Positions 1 through 9,767 of a stretch of DNA of 64,000 nucleotides are shown piece by piece (the first letter of the stretch is position 1; every line of letters begins with the position of its first letter). Source of the stretch: Echinicola sp. 20G. GTDB lineage: Bacteria; Bacteroidota; Bacteroidia; Cytophagales; Cyclobacteriaceae. Made by a program: the position numbers and the translations under genes. The stretch is from NCBI RefSeq assembly GCF_015533855.1, contig NZ_AP024154.1, positions 2,362,501 to 2,426,500 of the forward strand, in the 5' to 3' direction. A model generated the notes under the pieces. It saw nothing but the letters and a program-made list of their open reading frames with translations. It did no database searches and was not told the origin of the DNA.

Positions 1-171
1 GAGTTCTTTCAATTGGGTGAGGTAGGAAATTATTTTATTCGGGTTTTTAAAAAACCGGATCCTAACCAGAAAAGCAATTATAACCTGCGCATGATGCATG
101 GGATCAACAAAATATCGATTTTGGTGTTTTTAGCGGCGTTGATTTTCTGGATTGTAAGAAGATTAATGTAG
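1..171 (+). CDS. C-terminal part of a small membrane protein (partial at the window edge)
   Basis: Frame 1 is open from the first base to a TAG at 169-171, giving 56 residues. The N-terminal half is soluble and basic, with a KKPDPNQKSN stretch. It ends in one hydrophobic helix (about residues 36-52) followed by the basic tail RRLM. This is the pattern of a tiny single-pass protein with a cytoplasmic or anchored end. The start lies upstream of the window, probably only a few codons away. It resembles the short DUF6728-type proteins of Cytophagales, but I recall that family only loosely, so function is unknown. It is followed in the same direction by the MmcQ/YjbR gene after 59 bases. Confidence 0.6.
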   Translation, partial: EFFQLGEVGNYFIRVFKKPDPNQKSNYNLRMMHGINKISILVFLAALIFWIVRRLM

Positions 172-230
172 GAACTCTAAATTGTTTGTCTTAACCGTAA
201 GACATCCTTTCTACAACAATAGGCAACAAT

Positions 231-581
231 ATGGATATCGTTTTTTTTAGGGATTATTGTTTGAGAAAGCCAGGAGTGTCCGAGGATACTCCTTTTGGCC
301 CCGATACACTTGTCTTTAAAGTTGGAGGAAAACTTTTTGCTTTGATTGATATTGAAAAATTCGAAAGTGTCAACCTTAAATGTGACCCTGAAAGGGCGGT
401 AGAGTTGAGAGAGAAATATAATGGGGTCATTCCGGGGTATCACATGAATAAAAAACATTGGAATACAGTGGCTTTCGGCGCAGACTTAGCCGATGCAGCT
501 ATTCTCGAGCTCGTGGATCATTCCTATGAACTGGTTTTCCAGAGTCTTTCCAAAAAGGTTCAAAACGAAATTACCACATGA
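231..581 (+). CDS. MmcQ/YjbR family protein
   Basis: This 116-residue protein has the hallmarks of the MmcQ/YjbR family: an N-terminal FRDYCLRKPGVSEDTPFGPDTLVFKV segment (in pieces), a central KCDPERA followed by a GYHMNKKHWNTV motif, and a C-terminal helix. The length is usual for the family. Members have a double-wing, CyaY-like fold and are often called DNA-binding, but their cellular role is not established. The stop overlaps the start of the ABC ATPase gene by ATGA (578-581), so the two are probably translationally coupled. No catalytic motif is visible. Confidence 0.85.
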   Translation: MDIVFFRDYCLRKPGVSEDTPFGPDTLVFKVGGKLFALIDIEKFESVNLKCDPERAVELREKYNGVIPGYHMNKKHWNTVAFGADLADAAILELVDHSYELVFQSLSKKVQNEITT

Positions 582-1540
582 GTTTTCTTAAGGTCAGTGA
601 AGTCACCAAGCAATATGATGAGGAGAATATTGCCTTGGAAAAATTCAGCTTGCAAATCAGCAAAGGTGGAGTCGTTTCCATGGTGGGAGAAAGTGGTTCT
701 GGTAAAAGCTCATTGTTGAGGATCATCGCCGGGCTGGAAGTCCAAAACTCTGGAGTGGTACACTTGGGTGACCAGAAGATCCTAAACCCTAAGCAAAAGC
801 TTGTGCCCGGATATGATGAGATTCAGCTGATCCATCAGGAATATAAGTTGTATCCCAATTCAACCGTTGAAGAAAATATTGCCAGGCCTTTGCTGCTGTA
901 TGATAAAACCTATCAGAAAGAAAGGGTGGAGGAGCTGCTGACCCTTTTGTCGCTTCAGGAGCACCGTTCCAAAAAGCCAAGGCAGCTATCCGGCGGACAA
1001 CAGCAGAAAGTGGCCATTGGAAGGGCTTTGAGTATTGAGCCAGAAGTGTTACTGTTGGATGAGCCCTTCAGTAGTTTGGATGCTATTCAGAAGCGTGAAT
1101 TGATCGAGGAGTTGAAGCTGATCTTTGATGAGCTGGATGTGACGGTTGTCTTTGTTACACATGAGGTGGATGATGCACTTCTCATGAGCGAAGAGCTATT
1201 GATTATCCAAAAGGGAAAGTTAGTGCAGCAAGGCAATGTTCGCGAGGTTTTTAGGAAGCCCAAGAATGAATATGTGGCCAAGCTTTTTGGAAACCTGAAT
1301 GAAATTCCTGGCGAGAAAAATACTTTTATCCGGCCTTCAGATTTGGAGATAGGAAAAAGTGGAGCTTATAAAGCTAAGGTCGATAAGCAGCAATACCTGC
1401 TTCATTATAATTTGTTGACTGTGGAGTTAGAAGGTGAAAAACTGAAGTGGAAGGTTGAAGATACCTCACGGAAATATCAAGTGGGAGATGTGCTGAACTT
1501 GAGCTTTGATCCAGCATATTTGATTCGATTTGAAGAATAA
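578..1540 (+). CDS. ABC transporter ATP-binding protein, PotA/FbpC-like
   Basis: A 320-residue ATPase subunit of an ABC importer-type transporter. Visible motifs are Walker A GESGSGKS (residues 37-44), the signature LSGGQQQK (about 138-145), Walker B LLLDEP followed by a D-loop SSLD, and the H-switch THEVDD. Roughly residues 235-320 form an extra C-terminal domain (FIRPSDLEIG onward) like the TOBE-type regulatory domain of spermidine, iron or sulfate importer ATPases. No permease or binding-protein gene is adjacent, so the substrate cannot be read from context and this may be an orphan ATPase. The start is fixed by the ATGA overlap with the upstream gene. Confidence 0.85.
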   Translation: MSFLKVSEVTKQYDEENIALEKFSLQISKGGVVSMVGESGSGKSSLLRIIAGLEVQNSGVVHLGDQKILNPKQKLVPGYDEIQLIHQEYKLYPNSTVEENIARPLLLYDKTYQKERVEELLTLLSLQEHRSKKPRQLSGGQQQKVAIGRALSIEPEVLLLDEPFSSLDAIQKRELIEELKLIFDELDVTVVFVTHEVDDALLMSEELLIIQKGKLVQQGNVREVFRKPKNEYVAKLFGNLNEIPGEKNTFIRPSDLEIGKSGAYKAKVDKQQYLLHYNLLTVELEGEKLKWKVEDTSRKYQVGDVLNLSFDPAYLIRFEE

Positions 1541-1565
1541 GGGTAGAGATGAGAATCAATATTGT

Positions 1566-1607
1566 AAAAAAAGCTGGGCCTAGTTTATAACTTGGCCCAG
1601 CTTTTTT
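1566..1607. terminator. Bidirectional rho-independent terminator
   Basis: A stem of AAGCTGGGCC and its complement GGCCCAGCTT, with a 13-base loop, is flanked by a run of A on the left and T on the right. It sits between the convergent ABC ATPase and FKBP genes and can serve both strands. Confidence 0.9.
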
Positions 1608-1641
1608 CTTTTATCTAGTGTGTAGCGTCTAATATCTAAAC

Positions 1642-2160
1642 TCAATGTTGGTGTCCATGTTCGCCATGAACGTGACCATGCGCGATTTCTTCCACGGTAG
1701 CCTCTCGGACTTCTTGCACTTCACCGTCAAAATGTAATTTGAAATCCACCAAAGGATGGTTAAAGTCCAATAAAAGATCATCCCCAAGATCCTTCAATAC
1801 TTTAGCTTGCATGGGATAACCCTCTTCATCTACCAAAGGCAAGAAATTACCTTCTTGAAGCATTTCAGGTTTGAAACCTCTTTCTTCGGTCAGTTGGGCC
1901 TTGGCAATATCCACGATCAATTCATCATCTGCGGCGCCGTAGGCTTCATTCACTTCCAAAACAAAGCTAAAACTTTCCCCTTCTTTTTTGTCGGCCAAGT
2001 AAGCTTCAAATTTCTCTGGTAATCCACTGTTACCAAAAATGAAATAGAACGGGTCTTCTTGGTCCCTGATTTCTACACTAAAAGGAGCTGATTCTTCTTC
2101 CTCTTTACTCACCTTTAGTTCATAAGTGAGTCCTACTACTTTGTTGTTGGATATTTGCAT
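1642..2160 (-). CDS. FKBP-type peptidyl-prolyl isomerase, SlyD-like
   Basis: This 172-residue protein has the SlyD architecture. A split FKBP domain begins with a TYELKV strand and carries the FGNSGLPEKFEAYLADKKEGESF segment (in pieces) and the ANEAYG-like turn (here VNEAYGAAD). A chaperone insert-in-flap domain follows (about residues 75-125), then the returning LDFNHPL strand and a short tail rich in histidine (HGHVHGEHGHQH). The family catalyses cis-trans isomerisation of Xaa-Pro bonds and acts as a cytosolic folding chaperone. The His tail suggests nickel or zinc binding, as in E. coli SlyD. There is no signal peptide. It is a monocistronic gene convergent with the ABC ATPase. Confidence 0.92.
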   Translation of the reverse strand: MQISNNKVVGLTYELKVSKEEEESAPFSVEIRDQEDPFYFIFGNSGLPEKFEAYLADKKEGESFSFVLEVNEAYGAADDELIVDIAKAQLTEERGFKPEMLQEGNFLPLVDEEGYPMQAKVLKDLGDDLLLDFNHPLVDFKLHFDGEVQEVREATVEEIAHGHVHGEHGHQH

Positions 2161-2274
2161 GTGTTCAATTTTACTTTAAAAGCAAAGATATAAATTTGGA
2201 TGAACTGTCAACGTGAATTGCTAATTAAGTGGATTACTGTTGCGTTTACGGTTGTGAATGATTTTTTAGATAAC

Positions 2275-2310
2275 AAAAAAGGTTTGCCCTGAATTAGGGG
2301 CAAACCTTTT
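2275..2310 (-). terminator. Terminator of leuS
   Basis: The stem AAAAGGTTTGCCC pairs with GGGCAAACCTTTT around a 7-base loop. On the minus strand it is followed by a U run, and it lies 23 bases past the leuS stop. Confidence 0.9.
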
Positions 2311-2332
2311 AGAATAATCTATTTGATGGTGT

Positions 2333-5107
2333 TTAAACCACAATGTTGACGATCTTTCCTGGTACCACAATGACTTTCTTCGGTGTCTTGCCGTCCAGCC
2401 ATTTGGAAACCGTATCATCAGCCAAAGCGGCTTTTTCAATTTCTTCTTTACTCAAGCTCAGAGAAAGTGGTAGCTTGGCCCTCATTTTACCATTGATAGA
2501 CACTGGGTATTCATGGTTGTTTTCAGCAAGGAATTCTTCCTTGTACTGAGGGAAGGCAGCTTCCACAATAGAGCGGTCATTGCCCAAAAGCGACCAAAGT
2601 TCTTCCGCGATATGAGGCGCAAAAGGAGAGACAATGATGGCCAATGGCTCAAGAATTGCCCGCTTATTACACTTCATGCCGCTAAGCTCATTGACACAAA
2701 TCATAAAACCTGACACAGAGGTGTTGAAAGAGTAATTGTTCATGTCCTCTTCTACTTTCTTAATGGTCTTATGCAAGGCTTTTAACTCTTCTTTGCTTGG
2801 TTCTGCATCAGAAACAGCAAAGTTTCCATTTTTGTCATGATAGAGTCTCCAGAGTTTCTTCAAGAATTTGGATACACCGTCGATGCCATTGGTGTTCCAA
2901 GGTTTAAACTGCTCCAGAGGCCCAAGGAACATTTCATAAAGCCTCAAGGTGTCAGCCCCATATCGGTTGATGATGTCATCTGGATTGACCACATTGTATT
3001 TGGACTTGGACATTTTTTCCACTTCCGCACCGCAGATGTACTTTCCATCTTCAAGGATAAATTCTGCATCGGCCAGATCTGGTCTCCATGCTTTGAATTT
3101 TTCCAGGTCCAATTGGTCATTGTAGACAATGTTGACATCGACATGCATCGCAGCGCTATCATAATCTTTTCTCAGTCCATGGCTGACAAACTGGTTGGTT
3201 CCCTTGATCCTGTATACAAAGTTAGATCTTCCTTGGATCATGCCTTGGTTGATCATCTTCTTGAATGGCTCCACAATATTGATCAAGCCTTTGTCAAAAA
3301 GGAACTTTGTCCAAAATCTGCTGTACAGCAAGTGACCAGTAGCATGCTCTGCTCCTCCGATGTAAAGATCCACTGCTTCCCAGTACTGCTGCGCTTCTTT
3401 ACTTACAAATTCCGTGTTGTTTTGCGGATCCATGTATCTCAGGAAATACCAAGAAGAACCGGCCCAACCCGGCATGGTGCTCAACTCAAGAGGGTATTCA
3501 CCATCAGCTGTCTTGTAAGTCCAGTTTTGAGCCCTGCCCAGTGGAGGTGCACCATCTTCAGTGGGTAGATATTTGTCGACTTCCGGCAATACGATAGGAA
3601 GGTCCTTTTCTTCTACCAGGTATGGGATTTCATCTTTGAAGTAAACCGGTAGTGGCTCACCCCAGTATCTTTGTCTGGTGAAGATGGCATCGCGCATCCT
3701 GAATTGGATTTTGCCTTTACCGATTTTGTTTTCTTCCAAAAAGGCGATGGCTTTGTCCATGGCATCCTGCATGACCAAGCCATTTAAGAAGTCGGAGTTC
3801 ATGGCTATGCCATCTCTTCCAGGAAAAGAGCCATTTTCCATGCTGCCTTCCAATACTTGACGAATTTCCAGCCCAAAATGCTTGGCGAAATTGTAATCTC
3901 TCTCATCATGTGCGGGAACAGCCATGACAGCACCAGTTCCATATCCAGCTAGCACATAGTCGGCTACCCAGACAGGGATTTCTTCTCCATTGAATGGATT
4001 GATGGCATAACTACCTGTGAAAGCACCGGAGATAGTTTTTACATCGCTCATGCGTTCTCTTTCAGAACGGTTTTTAGCAATTTGGATGTAGGCCTCAGCC
4101 TCTTCCCTTTGGTCTTCGGTGATCAGTTCGGCAGCCAACTCACTTTCAGGAGCCAGTGCCAAATAGGTTACCCCATAGATGGTGTCAATTCTAGTGGTGA
4201 AAACCTTGATTTTTTTATCTTGTCCTTTCACTTGGAAGACCATTTCAGCTCCTTTGGACCTACCGATCCAATTTCGCTGCATCTCTTTGATGGGTTCGTT
4301 CCAGTCTACTTTGTCCAAGTCATTGAGCAAGCGCTCTGCATAGGCAGTGATGCGCATGCTCCACTGCATCATTTTCTTTCTTTCTACTGGATGTCCACCT
4401 CTTTCAGAAAAACCATCCTTTACTTCATCATTCGAAAGTACAGTGCCCAAAGCCGCGCACCAGTTAACGGTAGTCTCAGCTAAGTAGGTCAATCGATACT
4501 GAAGCAATACTTGCTGTTGTTTCTTTTCAGAATAGCCTTTCCAGTCTTCTGCTGTAAATATTTCTACATCCTCGTCACTTACAGCATCTACCGTAGCATT
4601 TCCTTCTGTTTCGAATATTTTGATCAACTCACTGATGTCCTTGGCTTTGTCAGCAGTTTTGTCATAGTAGCTGTTGAATAGCTGCATGAAAATCCACTGT
4701 GTCCATTTATAGTAGTTGGGGTCAGAAGTCCTTACTTCCTTGTCCCAGTCAAAAGCAAAGCCAATGTTTTTCAGCTGCTCGGTGTATCTTTTAATGTTTT
4801 CCTCAGTGGTAATGGCTGGGTGTTGACCAGTTTGGATGGCGTATTGCTCAGCTGGTAAGCCAAAAGAATCATAACCCATTGGGTGGAGGACATTATATCC
4901 CTGAAGTCTTTTGAATCGTGTGACGATGTCCGAGGCAATATAGCCAAGAGGGTGTCCAACATGAAGCCCAGCGCCAGATGGGTAAGGGAACATGTCCAAG
5001 CTATAGAATTTAGGTTTTTGTGGGTCAACTTTGGCATTGAAAATTTGGGAAGCTTCCCATCTGTCCTGCCATTTTTTTTCTATTTCTTGAAAATTATAAT
5101 CAGCCAT
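2333..5107 (-). CDS. leuS: Leucyl-tRNA synthetase
   Basis: Charges tRNA-Leu with leucine in the cytoplasm. The class I signatures are present: the HIGH motif as HVGH in [15 protein letters not shown] and the KMSKS motif in [15 protein letters not shown]. The CP1 editing domain shows the TTRIDTIYG and [15 protein letters not shown] motifs. The length of 924 residues exceeds the E. coli enzyme. One visible extra stretch is an acidic insert around residues 130-200 ([16 protein letters not shown] region), as seen in other Bacteroidota. The frame extends nine bases upstream to a TTG at 5116, but the ATG at 5105-5107 gives the conserved N-terminus [13 protein letters not shown], so I use it. Monocistronic with its own terminator. 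Confidence 0.98.
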   Translation of the reverse strand: MADYNFQEIEKKWQDRWEASQIFNAKVDPQKPKFYSLDMFPYPSGAGLHVGHPLGYIASDIVTRFKRLQGYNVLHPMGYDSFGLPAEQYAIQTGQHPAITTEENIKRYTEQLKNIGFAFDWDKEVRTSDPNYYKWTQWIFMQLFNSYYDKTADKAKDISELIKIFETEGNATVDAVSDEDVEIFTAEDWKGYSEKKQQQVLLQYRLTYLAETTVNWCAALGTVLSNDEVKDGFSERGGHPVERKKMMQWSMRITAYAERLLNDLDKVDWNEPIKEMQRNWIGRSKGAEMVFQVKGQDKKIKVFTTRIDTIYGVTYLALAPESELAAELITEDQREEAEAYIQIAKNRSERERMSDVKTISGAFTGSYAINPFNGEEIPVWVADYVLAGYGTGAVMAVPAHDERDYNFAKHFGLEIRQVLEGSMENGSFPGRDGIAMNSDFLNGLVMQDAMDKAIAFLEENKIGKGKIQFRMRDAIFTRQRYWGEPLPVYFKDEIPYLVEEKDLPIVLPEVDKYLPTEDGAPPLGRAQNWTYKTADGEYPLELSTMPGWAGSSWYFLRYMDPQNNTEFVSKEAQQYWEAVDLYIGGAEHATGHLLYSRFWTKFLFDKGLINIVEPFKKMINQGMIQGRSNFVYRIKGTNQFVSHGLRKDYDSAAMHVDVNIVYNDQLDLEKFKAWRPDLADAEFILEDGKYICGAEVEKMSKSKYNVVNPDDIINRYGADTLRLYEMFLGPLEQFKPWNTNGIDGVSKFLKKLWRLYHDKNGNFAVSDAEPSKEELKALHKTIKKVEEDMNNYSFNTSVSGFMICVNELSGMKCNKRAILEPLAIIVSPFAPHIAEELWSLLGNDRSIVEAAFPQYKEEFLAENNHEYPVSINGKMRAKLPLSLSLSKEEIEKAALADDTVSKWLDGKTPKKVIVVPGKIVNIVV

Positions 5108-5143
5108 TTTTAGCAAAATTGTTACTTATAAAAGGATTGCTTG

Positions 5144-5151
5144 CAAAATTA
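5144..5151 (-). promoter_or_regulatory. Possible leuS promoter -7 element
   Basis: On the minus strand this reads TAATTTTG, which fits the Bacteroidota -7 consensus TAnnTTTG. It lies about 37 bases before the leuS ATG. No convincing -33 TTTG is visible at the expected spacing, so this is only a candidate. Confidence 0.35.
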
Positions 5152-5366
5152 TAAAAATAAATGGGATATGCCTTTGTATTTGTGTAGTAAGTAGGGAGCT
5201 ATGATAGGTAAGAGGGCAGGAAGTGTTGAATATGAATTGAAGTAAAACAGGAAAAAGAAGTAAGAGATACGAAAAGACCTTTTTAATCATGGCAAGACTA
5301 TAGATCATGCCCTGATTAAATGTGGAACCTTTAGTCTAATATTTAAAATCTAAAAAAGCCTAGGTA

Positions 5367-6332
5367 TTACCAGAATCTCCAGCCACGCTGCCTGGTTCGG
5401 CCTCTTCTCAGCCAGTTTTCCCATATGTCTTCGGAGAGGTAAATTTCTACGCCCACATTGAAAGTGAAGTAGCCATCAAACCGGTGTTCTAAACCACTGC
5501 CTCTTCTAATACGGTGTTGGAAATTTCCATACTTGTCGAAGTAAATGCCATTACGGATTTTTTCTACATCAGGCATGCCATTTTCATCCAACCAATCAGG
5601 ATTCCTTACAGCCAAGCGCAATCTTTCTGGCATAGGACCTTCTCCATACTCACCATAGCTTTCCAGAAGGTTAAGATAAAAATCTTTGATATTGTAGGCA
5701 CTGATGTCGTCCATGTAATCAGAAAGTGTAAAGCGGTAGTTCCCTTCAATGAACAAATCAGTGTAAACATTCAGTTTGTATTTCATGCCTAGTCCCATAG
5801 GGAAGACCATCACGATACCGGGATATTCTTCTCCTTCAAGCGCCAAGGGTCTTAAGCTAATCCATTCACCATCCAACTGTGCCTTAGGAGTGTTGGTACT
5901 TGCTCCCACCCCGGCAAAGATGTACCAATTGAGAAAGTGACGGGTTATGTTGTTCAGCCTTACAGGTTTCCAATGGTATTCTGCTAAAAAGGCTGCTTCA
6001 ATGTTTCTGGCCCTGAAGTGTAGGTTCCGTGGTGACCTATAGCTCCTTGGGTCAGAAGGAGGGTCCTGCCCTGAGATTTGAATGTACGAGCCTTCCAACC
6101 TAAGTCTTGTCTTGGTTCCAATGGTCCTGCGGACGTTGATGGAAAAATTATAATCAGGCTGTATGCCTTCTTCATATTTCCAAAGAGAGTAGAGTTCTCC
6201 AAAGTATTGGGAGACCCCTCCACCCATTCCCACTGACCATGGCTCTTCAAATCTGAAACGATAGAAGCTTTGTGCCTTCAGGCTGCTGGCCATCAGGAGC
6301 AGAATGAAAAAAAATAGTAATAATCGTTTCAT
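5367..6332 (-). CDS. Outer-membrane beta-barrel-like protein (DUF6089-like)
   Basis: A secreted protein of 321 residues. Starting at the ATG at 6332 gives a clean signal peptide, MKRLLLFFFILLLMASSLKAQ, cleaved after KAQ. The longer reading from 6359 puts nine residues in front of it and is less likely. The mature part is rich in alternating hydrophobic and aromatic strands with glycine turns (SVGMGGGVSQYFGEL, WYIFAGVGAS, DGYFTFNVGVEIYL), as in small outer-membrane barrels. It resembles DUF6089 proteins of Cytophagales. The C-terminus is basic (RRGRTRQRGWRFW). Function is unknown. No operon partner is evident on the same strand. Confidence 0.7.
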   Translation of the reverse strand: MKRLLLFFFILLLMASSLKAQSFYRFRFEEPWSVGMGGGVSQYFGELYSLWKYEEGIQPDYNFSINVRRTIGTKTRLRLEGSYIQISGQDPPSDPRSYRSPRNLHFRARNIEAAFLAEYHWKPVRLNNITRHFLNWYIFAGVGASTNTPKAQLDGEWISLRPLALEGEEYPGIVMVFPMGLGMKYKLNVYTDLFIEGNYRFTLSDYMDDISAYNIKDFYLNLLESYGEYGEGPMPERLRLAVRNPDWLDENGMPDVEKIRNGIYFDKYGNFQHRIRRGSGLEHRFDGYFTFNVGVEIYLSEDIWENWLRRGRTRQRGWRFW

Positions 6333-6432
6333 TTCGTGTTGAATAATGAAAATTAACAAGTGTGTTTAAGTTGCTAGTTTTTAGGGTGATTCAACTTATA
6401 ATTGTAAATAAACGATTATTATTTAAAATTTT

Positions 6433-6440
6433 CAAATTTA
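6433..6440 (-). promoter_or_regulatory. Possible -7 element upstream of the outer-membrane protein gene
   Basis: On the minus strand this reads TAAATTTG, matching TAnnTTTG, about 100 bases before the chosen start at 6332. The surrounding DNA is very AT-rich and I see no clear -33 element. Confidence 0.25.
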
Positions 6441-6527
6441 GTATTTAACAGCTAATTTGTTGATTTGAAGTACGATAAAATAGGTTTTACAGGGGTTCTG
6501 GTGTGGTTGTGTTATTTAAGCTTGTAC

Positions 6528-6571
6528 AAAAAAACACCCCAAGTTCCTATATGTTATTAGGACTTGGGGTG
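6528..6571 (-). terminator. Terminator of the mscS-family gene
   Basis: CACCCCAAGTTCCTA pairs with TTAGGACTTGGGGTG with one bulge. A run of seven A on its left becomes the U tract on the minus strand. It lies 23 bases past the stop of the MscS gene. Confidence 0.9.
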
Positions 6572-6593
6572 GTCAAATCTTAAGGAGTGTTTT

Positions 6594-7499
6594 TTACGCG
6601 TCTTTTAGGTTTTCGAAGCCTGACTTTAAGTGCAAATCTCTTTGCGGGAATGGGATCTCGACATTTTCTTCGTTGAACCTTCTGAAAATTTCATAATACA
6701 GTTGGCTTTTCAGCACTTGAGGACGGTTGATAAAGTCAGAAGTCCAAACCCTTAAGATGAAATTGATGCTGTTGTCTCCATATTCAACAAACAATACATC
6801 AGGTGGAGGGGTTTTCAAAACTCCTTCGTTTTTCTGGGCCACCTCCATAAGGATGGATTTTACCTTTTGAGGATCTTCTTTGTAGGAAACTCCTACAGGA
6901 AAGTTAAAGCGGATATTTCTGTCATTATGGGACCAGTTGATCACGGGATTATCGATAAATTGGCTGTTTGGAACAATAACAGAAATATTGTCATTGGTCA
7001 CTACCATCGTGGATCTGGCTGAGATTTTGATAACATCTCCGTTGACATCGGCAACCTCAATACGGTCTCCTACCTTGATGGGGCGTTCGAAAAGAATGAT
7101 CAGGCCACTGATAAAATTGTTGGTGATGTTTTGTAAACCGAAACCAATACCGACACCCAAAGCACCGGCCAAAATGCCTAATGCACTCAGGTCAATGCCG
7201 GTATTTTGAACAATAATCACAAAGCCACCGATCAATAACACGTAACGGATAATGGTCCCGACGGATTGTCTGGTGCCAAGATCCATGTGGTACCGAGTGA
7301 GCAGCTTATTGACAATGAACTTCTTGATCCATTCTGTGACAATAATCAGGACAAAAATGGAAAACACAAGGGCGATGATCAAGCCAATGGTTAGTTTGGA
7401 CTCTCCAAGAGTGATAATGGTGTATTGAAGGAATTCATTTATTTTATCTAAAAAAGCTCCAACGCCGTCTTCTTTAACATCTTGTAGAAGTTCTTCCAT
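6594..7499 (-). CDS. MscS family small-conductance mechanosensitive channel
   Basis: This 301-residue inner-membrane channel opens under membrane tension to release solutes. There are three transmembrane helices at about residues 36-58, 82-100 and 106-135. The last contains the pore-lining glycine/alanine pattern GILAGALGVGIGFGLQN followed by NNFISGLIILFERPI, diagnostic of MscS TM3. The cytoplasmic beta domain (VGDRIEVADVNGDVIKIS region) and the alpha/beta C-terminal vestibule follow. The length matches E. coli MscS. It is divergent from the GNAT-nitrilase gene across 163 bases and has its own terminator. Confidence 0.95.
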   Translation of the reverse strand: MEELLQDVKEDGVGAFLDKINEFLQYTIITLGESKLTIGLIIALVFSIFVLIIVTEWIKKFIVNKLLTRYHMDLGTRQSVGTIIRYVLLIGGFVIIVQNTGIDLSALGILAGALGVGIGFGLQNITNNFISGLIILFERPIKVGDRIEVADVNGDVIKISARSTMVVTNDNISVIVPNSQFIDNPVINWSHNDRNIRFNFPVGVSYKEDPQKVKSILMEVAQKNEGVLKTPPPDVLFVEYGDNSINFILRVWTSDFINRPQVLKSQLYYEIFRRFNEENVEIPFPQRDLHLKSGFENLKDA

Positions 7500-7662
7500 G
7501 TTTCTTCTTAATAGTTGATCAATAAATTCAAAGTATAACTTACAAATTAATAATATTTATATTGCCAAACCAGTTGATATTTGAATGATTTAATTACAAT
7601 TGACCATAAATGTTATGAGCATTATGGCAGATATTTGTTGTGTCATAAGATAACTTTGAAGC

Positions 7663-9207
7663 ATGAGCAAGCAAAAGGAAGAGCTAGAACATAGACTCAA
7701 ATTAAGGAATATTCATCTTTCTGATTACAACGACATCCGTGATATCATGATGTCCATTTATCAGACCCAAAGTATGGCCTATACCAAGCAAGAGTTTAAA
7801 AATCAGATCAATACATTTCCGGAAGGGCAGATCTGTATTGAGGACAATGGAAAGGTGGTGGCAGTTGCTTTGAGTCTGGTAGTAGAATACGCCAAATTCG
7901 GGGATAACCACACTTATGATGAAATTACAGGGTTTGGAAAGTTTGATACGCATGATTTGGAAAATGGCGATACCCTCTATGGAACGGACGTTTTTGTGGA
8001 CAGGGAATACAGAGGGCTAAGGCTAGGGAGAAGGTTGTATGATGCCCGTAAAGAGATTTGTGAAAACCTAAACCTTAGATCCATTATTGCAGGAGGAAGG
8101 ATTCCTGGTTATAATAAATATGCGGATCAGATGACACCAAGAAAATATATAGAATTGGTGAAAAACAAGGAGATTTATGATTCTGTGCTTTCATTTCAGC
8201 TGGCCAATGAGTTTCACGTCCGTAAAGTAATTACCAAGTACCTGCCAGAAGATAAGGATTCCCGTGCCTATGCCACCCTTCTGGAGTGGAATAATATATA
8301 TTATGAAAAAGAAGAAAAGCTCATAGGGAACCGGAAGTCCATTGTGAGGCTAGGCCTGGTGCAATGGAAAATGAGGCGTTTTCGGGATGTGGATGACTTG
8401 ATGCAACAAGTAGAATTCTTTGTTGATACTGTTTCAGGCTATAAGTCGGACTTTTGTCTGTTGCCAGAATTCTTCAATGCGCCACTTTTGGCTGACTTCA
8501 ATGACATGGATGCCTCTGAGGCTATCCGAAATCTTGCCGATTATACAGAAGAAGTGGTCGTTCGCATGCAGGACTTGGCCTTATCTTATAATGTGAACAT
8601 TATCGCAGGTAGTATGCCGGAATATGATGGGAAGAAGCTTAGGAATGTGAGTTATCTGTGTCGCCGTGATGGAACTACGGACAAGCAATATAAACTTCAC
8701 ATTACTCCAGATGAGCAGGCTTATTGGGGTTTGCAAGGAGGCAATGGGATCAGGGTGTTTGATACGGATGCGGGCCGAATAGGGATATTGATCTGTTTTG
8801 ATGTGGAGTTTCCAGAGCTAGGTAGAATATTGGCGGAACAGGAAATGGACATTTTGTTTATTCCTTTCTGGACTGATACCAAAAATGCCTACCTTCGCGT
8901 CAGTACCTGTGCAAAGGCCAGGGCAGTAGAAAACGAATGTTATGTGGCCATTACTGGTTCTGTAGGGAACTTGCCTAGGGTAGAGAATATGGATATTCAG
9001 CACTCCCAAGCGGCCATATATTCTCCTTCTGATTTTTCCTTTCCCCATGATGCTGTAGTTGCGGAAGCTTCTTTGAATACAGAGACTACCATTGTAGCAG
9101 ACGTGGACTTGGATTTGCTTACGAAGCTCAGAAAGCAGGGAAGTGTGAGGAATTTGGCCCAAAGAAGGCTGGATCTTTATTCTATCCAGTGGAAGAAAAA
9201 TAAATAG
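7663..9207 (+). CDS. Fused GNAT acetyltransferase and nitrilase-family amidohydrolase
   Basis: A two-domain protein of 514 residues. Residues about 13-180 are a GNAT acetyltransferase, with the acetyl-CoA binding loop EYRGLRLGRRLY at 115-126. Residues about 226-510 are a carbon-nitrogen hydrolase with the nitrilase triad visible: Glu269 in LLPEFF, Lys344 in QYKLH and Cys378 in LICFDVEFPE. Such fusions are widespread, but the substrate is not firmly known; an amide or omega-amide formed or removed together with acylation is a reasonable guess. Its stop lies two bases before the kdsC ATG, so it is co-transcribed with the Kdo genes. The protein is cytoplasmic. Confidence 0.92.
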   Translation: MSKQKEELEHRLKLRNIHLSDYNDIRDIMMSIYQTQSMAYTKQEFKNQINTFPEGQICIEDNGKVVAVALSLVVEYAKFGDNHTYDEITGFGKFDTHDLENGDTLYGTDVFVDREYRGLRLGRRLYDARKEICENLNLRSIIAGGRIPGYNKYADQMTPRKYIELVKNKEIYDSVLSFQLANEFHVRKVITKYLPEDKDSRAYATLLEWNNIYYEKEEKLIGNRKSIVRLGLVQWKMRRFRDVDDLMQQVEFFVDTVSGYKSDFCLLPEFFNAPLLADFNDMDASEAIRNLADYTEEVVVRMQDLALSYNVNIIAGSMPEYDGKKLRNVSYLCRRDGTTDKQYKLHITPDEQAYWGLQGGNGIRVFDTDAGRIGILICFDVEFPELGRILAEQEMDILFIPFWTDTKNAYLRVSTCAKARAVENECYVAITGSVGNLPRVENMDIQHSQAAIYSPSDFSFPHDAVVAEASLNTETTIVADVDLDLLTKLRKQGSVRNLAQRRLDLYSIQWKKNK

Positions 9208-9209
9208 AT

Positions 9210-9761
9210 ATGGAAAATTACCTAAAGGGTATAGACGATAAAATTTTAAAGAAAGCAGCAAAAATCAAACTACTGATCACCGATGTGGATGGTGTGCTTA
9301 CAGACGGAGGCGTGATTTATGATGACCATTACTTGGAGTTGAAAAAATTCAATGTCAAAGATGGTCTTATCGTGAAAGTCCTGCAAAAGCATGGAGTGAT
9401 GGTCGGGGCGATCACAGGAAGGAATTCTCCTGTGGTCAGGAGCCGTTGTAAAGAGCTGGGCTTTGATTTTCACCATCACGGCATCAAAGATAAAGGAGTT
9501 CAATTGAGGGAAGTATTGGACGAATATAACCTTTCCTTGGAAGAATGCGCCTATATCGGTGACGATTTGATTGATTTGCCTATCCTTTGCAAAGTGGGCT
9601 TGTCGGTTGCTCCATTGGATGCTTTACCTTATGTAAAGGAAGAAGTAGATATGGTTTCTTCTCTTCCAGGAGGCCGTGGGGTTTTCAGGGAAGTAGGGGA
9701 CTTGATATTGAGCTCCAAAGGATTGCTTAAGAAGATTATTAAAGAATTGACAGAGAAATAA
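9210..9761 (+). CDS. kdsC: 3-deoxy-D-manno-octulosonate 8-phosphate phosphatase
   Basis: A HAD-superfamily phosphatase of 183 residues, the usual length for KdsC. Motif I is TDVDGVLTDG, with the nucleophile Asp25 and Asp27. The conserved FNVKDG follows, then ITGRNSP (motif II), KDKG and YIGDDLIDLP (motif IV). It removes phosphate from Kdo-8-P to give Kdo for the lipopolysaccharide core. Six bases separate its stop from kdsA, which makes the preceding product, so this is a clear Kdo operon. Confidence 0.96.
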   Translation: MENYLKGIDDKILKKAAKIKLLITDVDGVLTDGGVIYDDHYLELKKFNVKDGLIVKVLQKHGVMVGAITGRNSPVVRSRCKELGFDFHHHGIKDKGVQLREVLDEYNLSLEECAYIGDDLIDLPILCKVGLSVAPLDALPYVKEEVDMVSSLPGGRGVFREVGDLILSSKGLLKKIIKELTEK

Positions 9762-9767
9762 TAAAAG

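Noticed and set aside
177..458. A 93-codon minus-strand ORF at the left end
   Set aside because: It is antisense to the well-supported MmcQ/YjbR gene and has no family features.
2837..3568. A 243-codon open frame opposite leuS on the plus strand
   Set aside because: It lies wholly inside leuS on the other strand, has no family-like motifs, and is explained by the codon bias of leuS.
5126..5308. A 60-codon minus-strand ORF upstream of leuS
   Set aside because: It is hydrophobic and low in complexity from AT-rich DNA, has no recognisable motif, and lies where the leuS promoter is expected.
7651..7658. TAACTTTG as a -7 promoter element for the GNAT-nitrilase gene
   Set aside because: It matches the consensus, but lies five bases before the ATG, which would require a leaderless mRNA, and no -33 element is spaced correctly.
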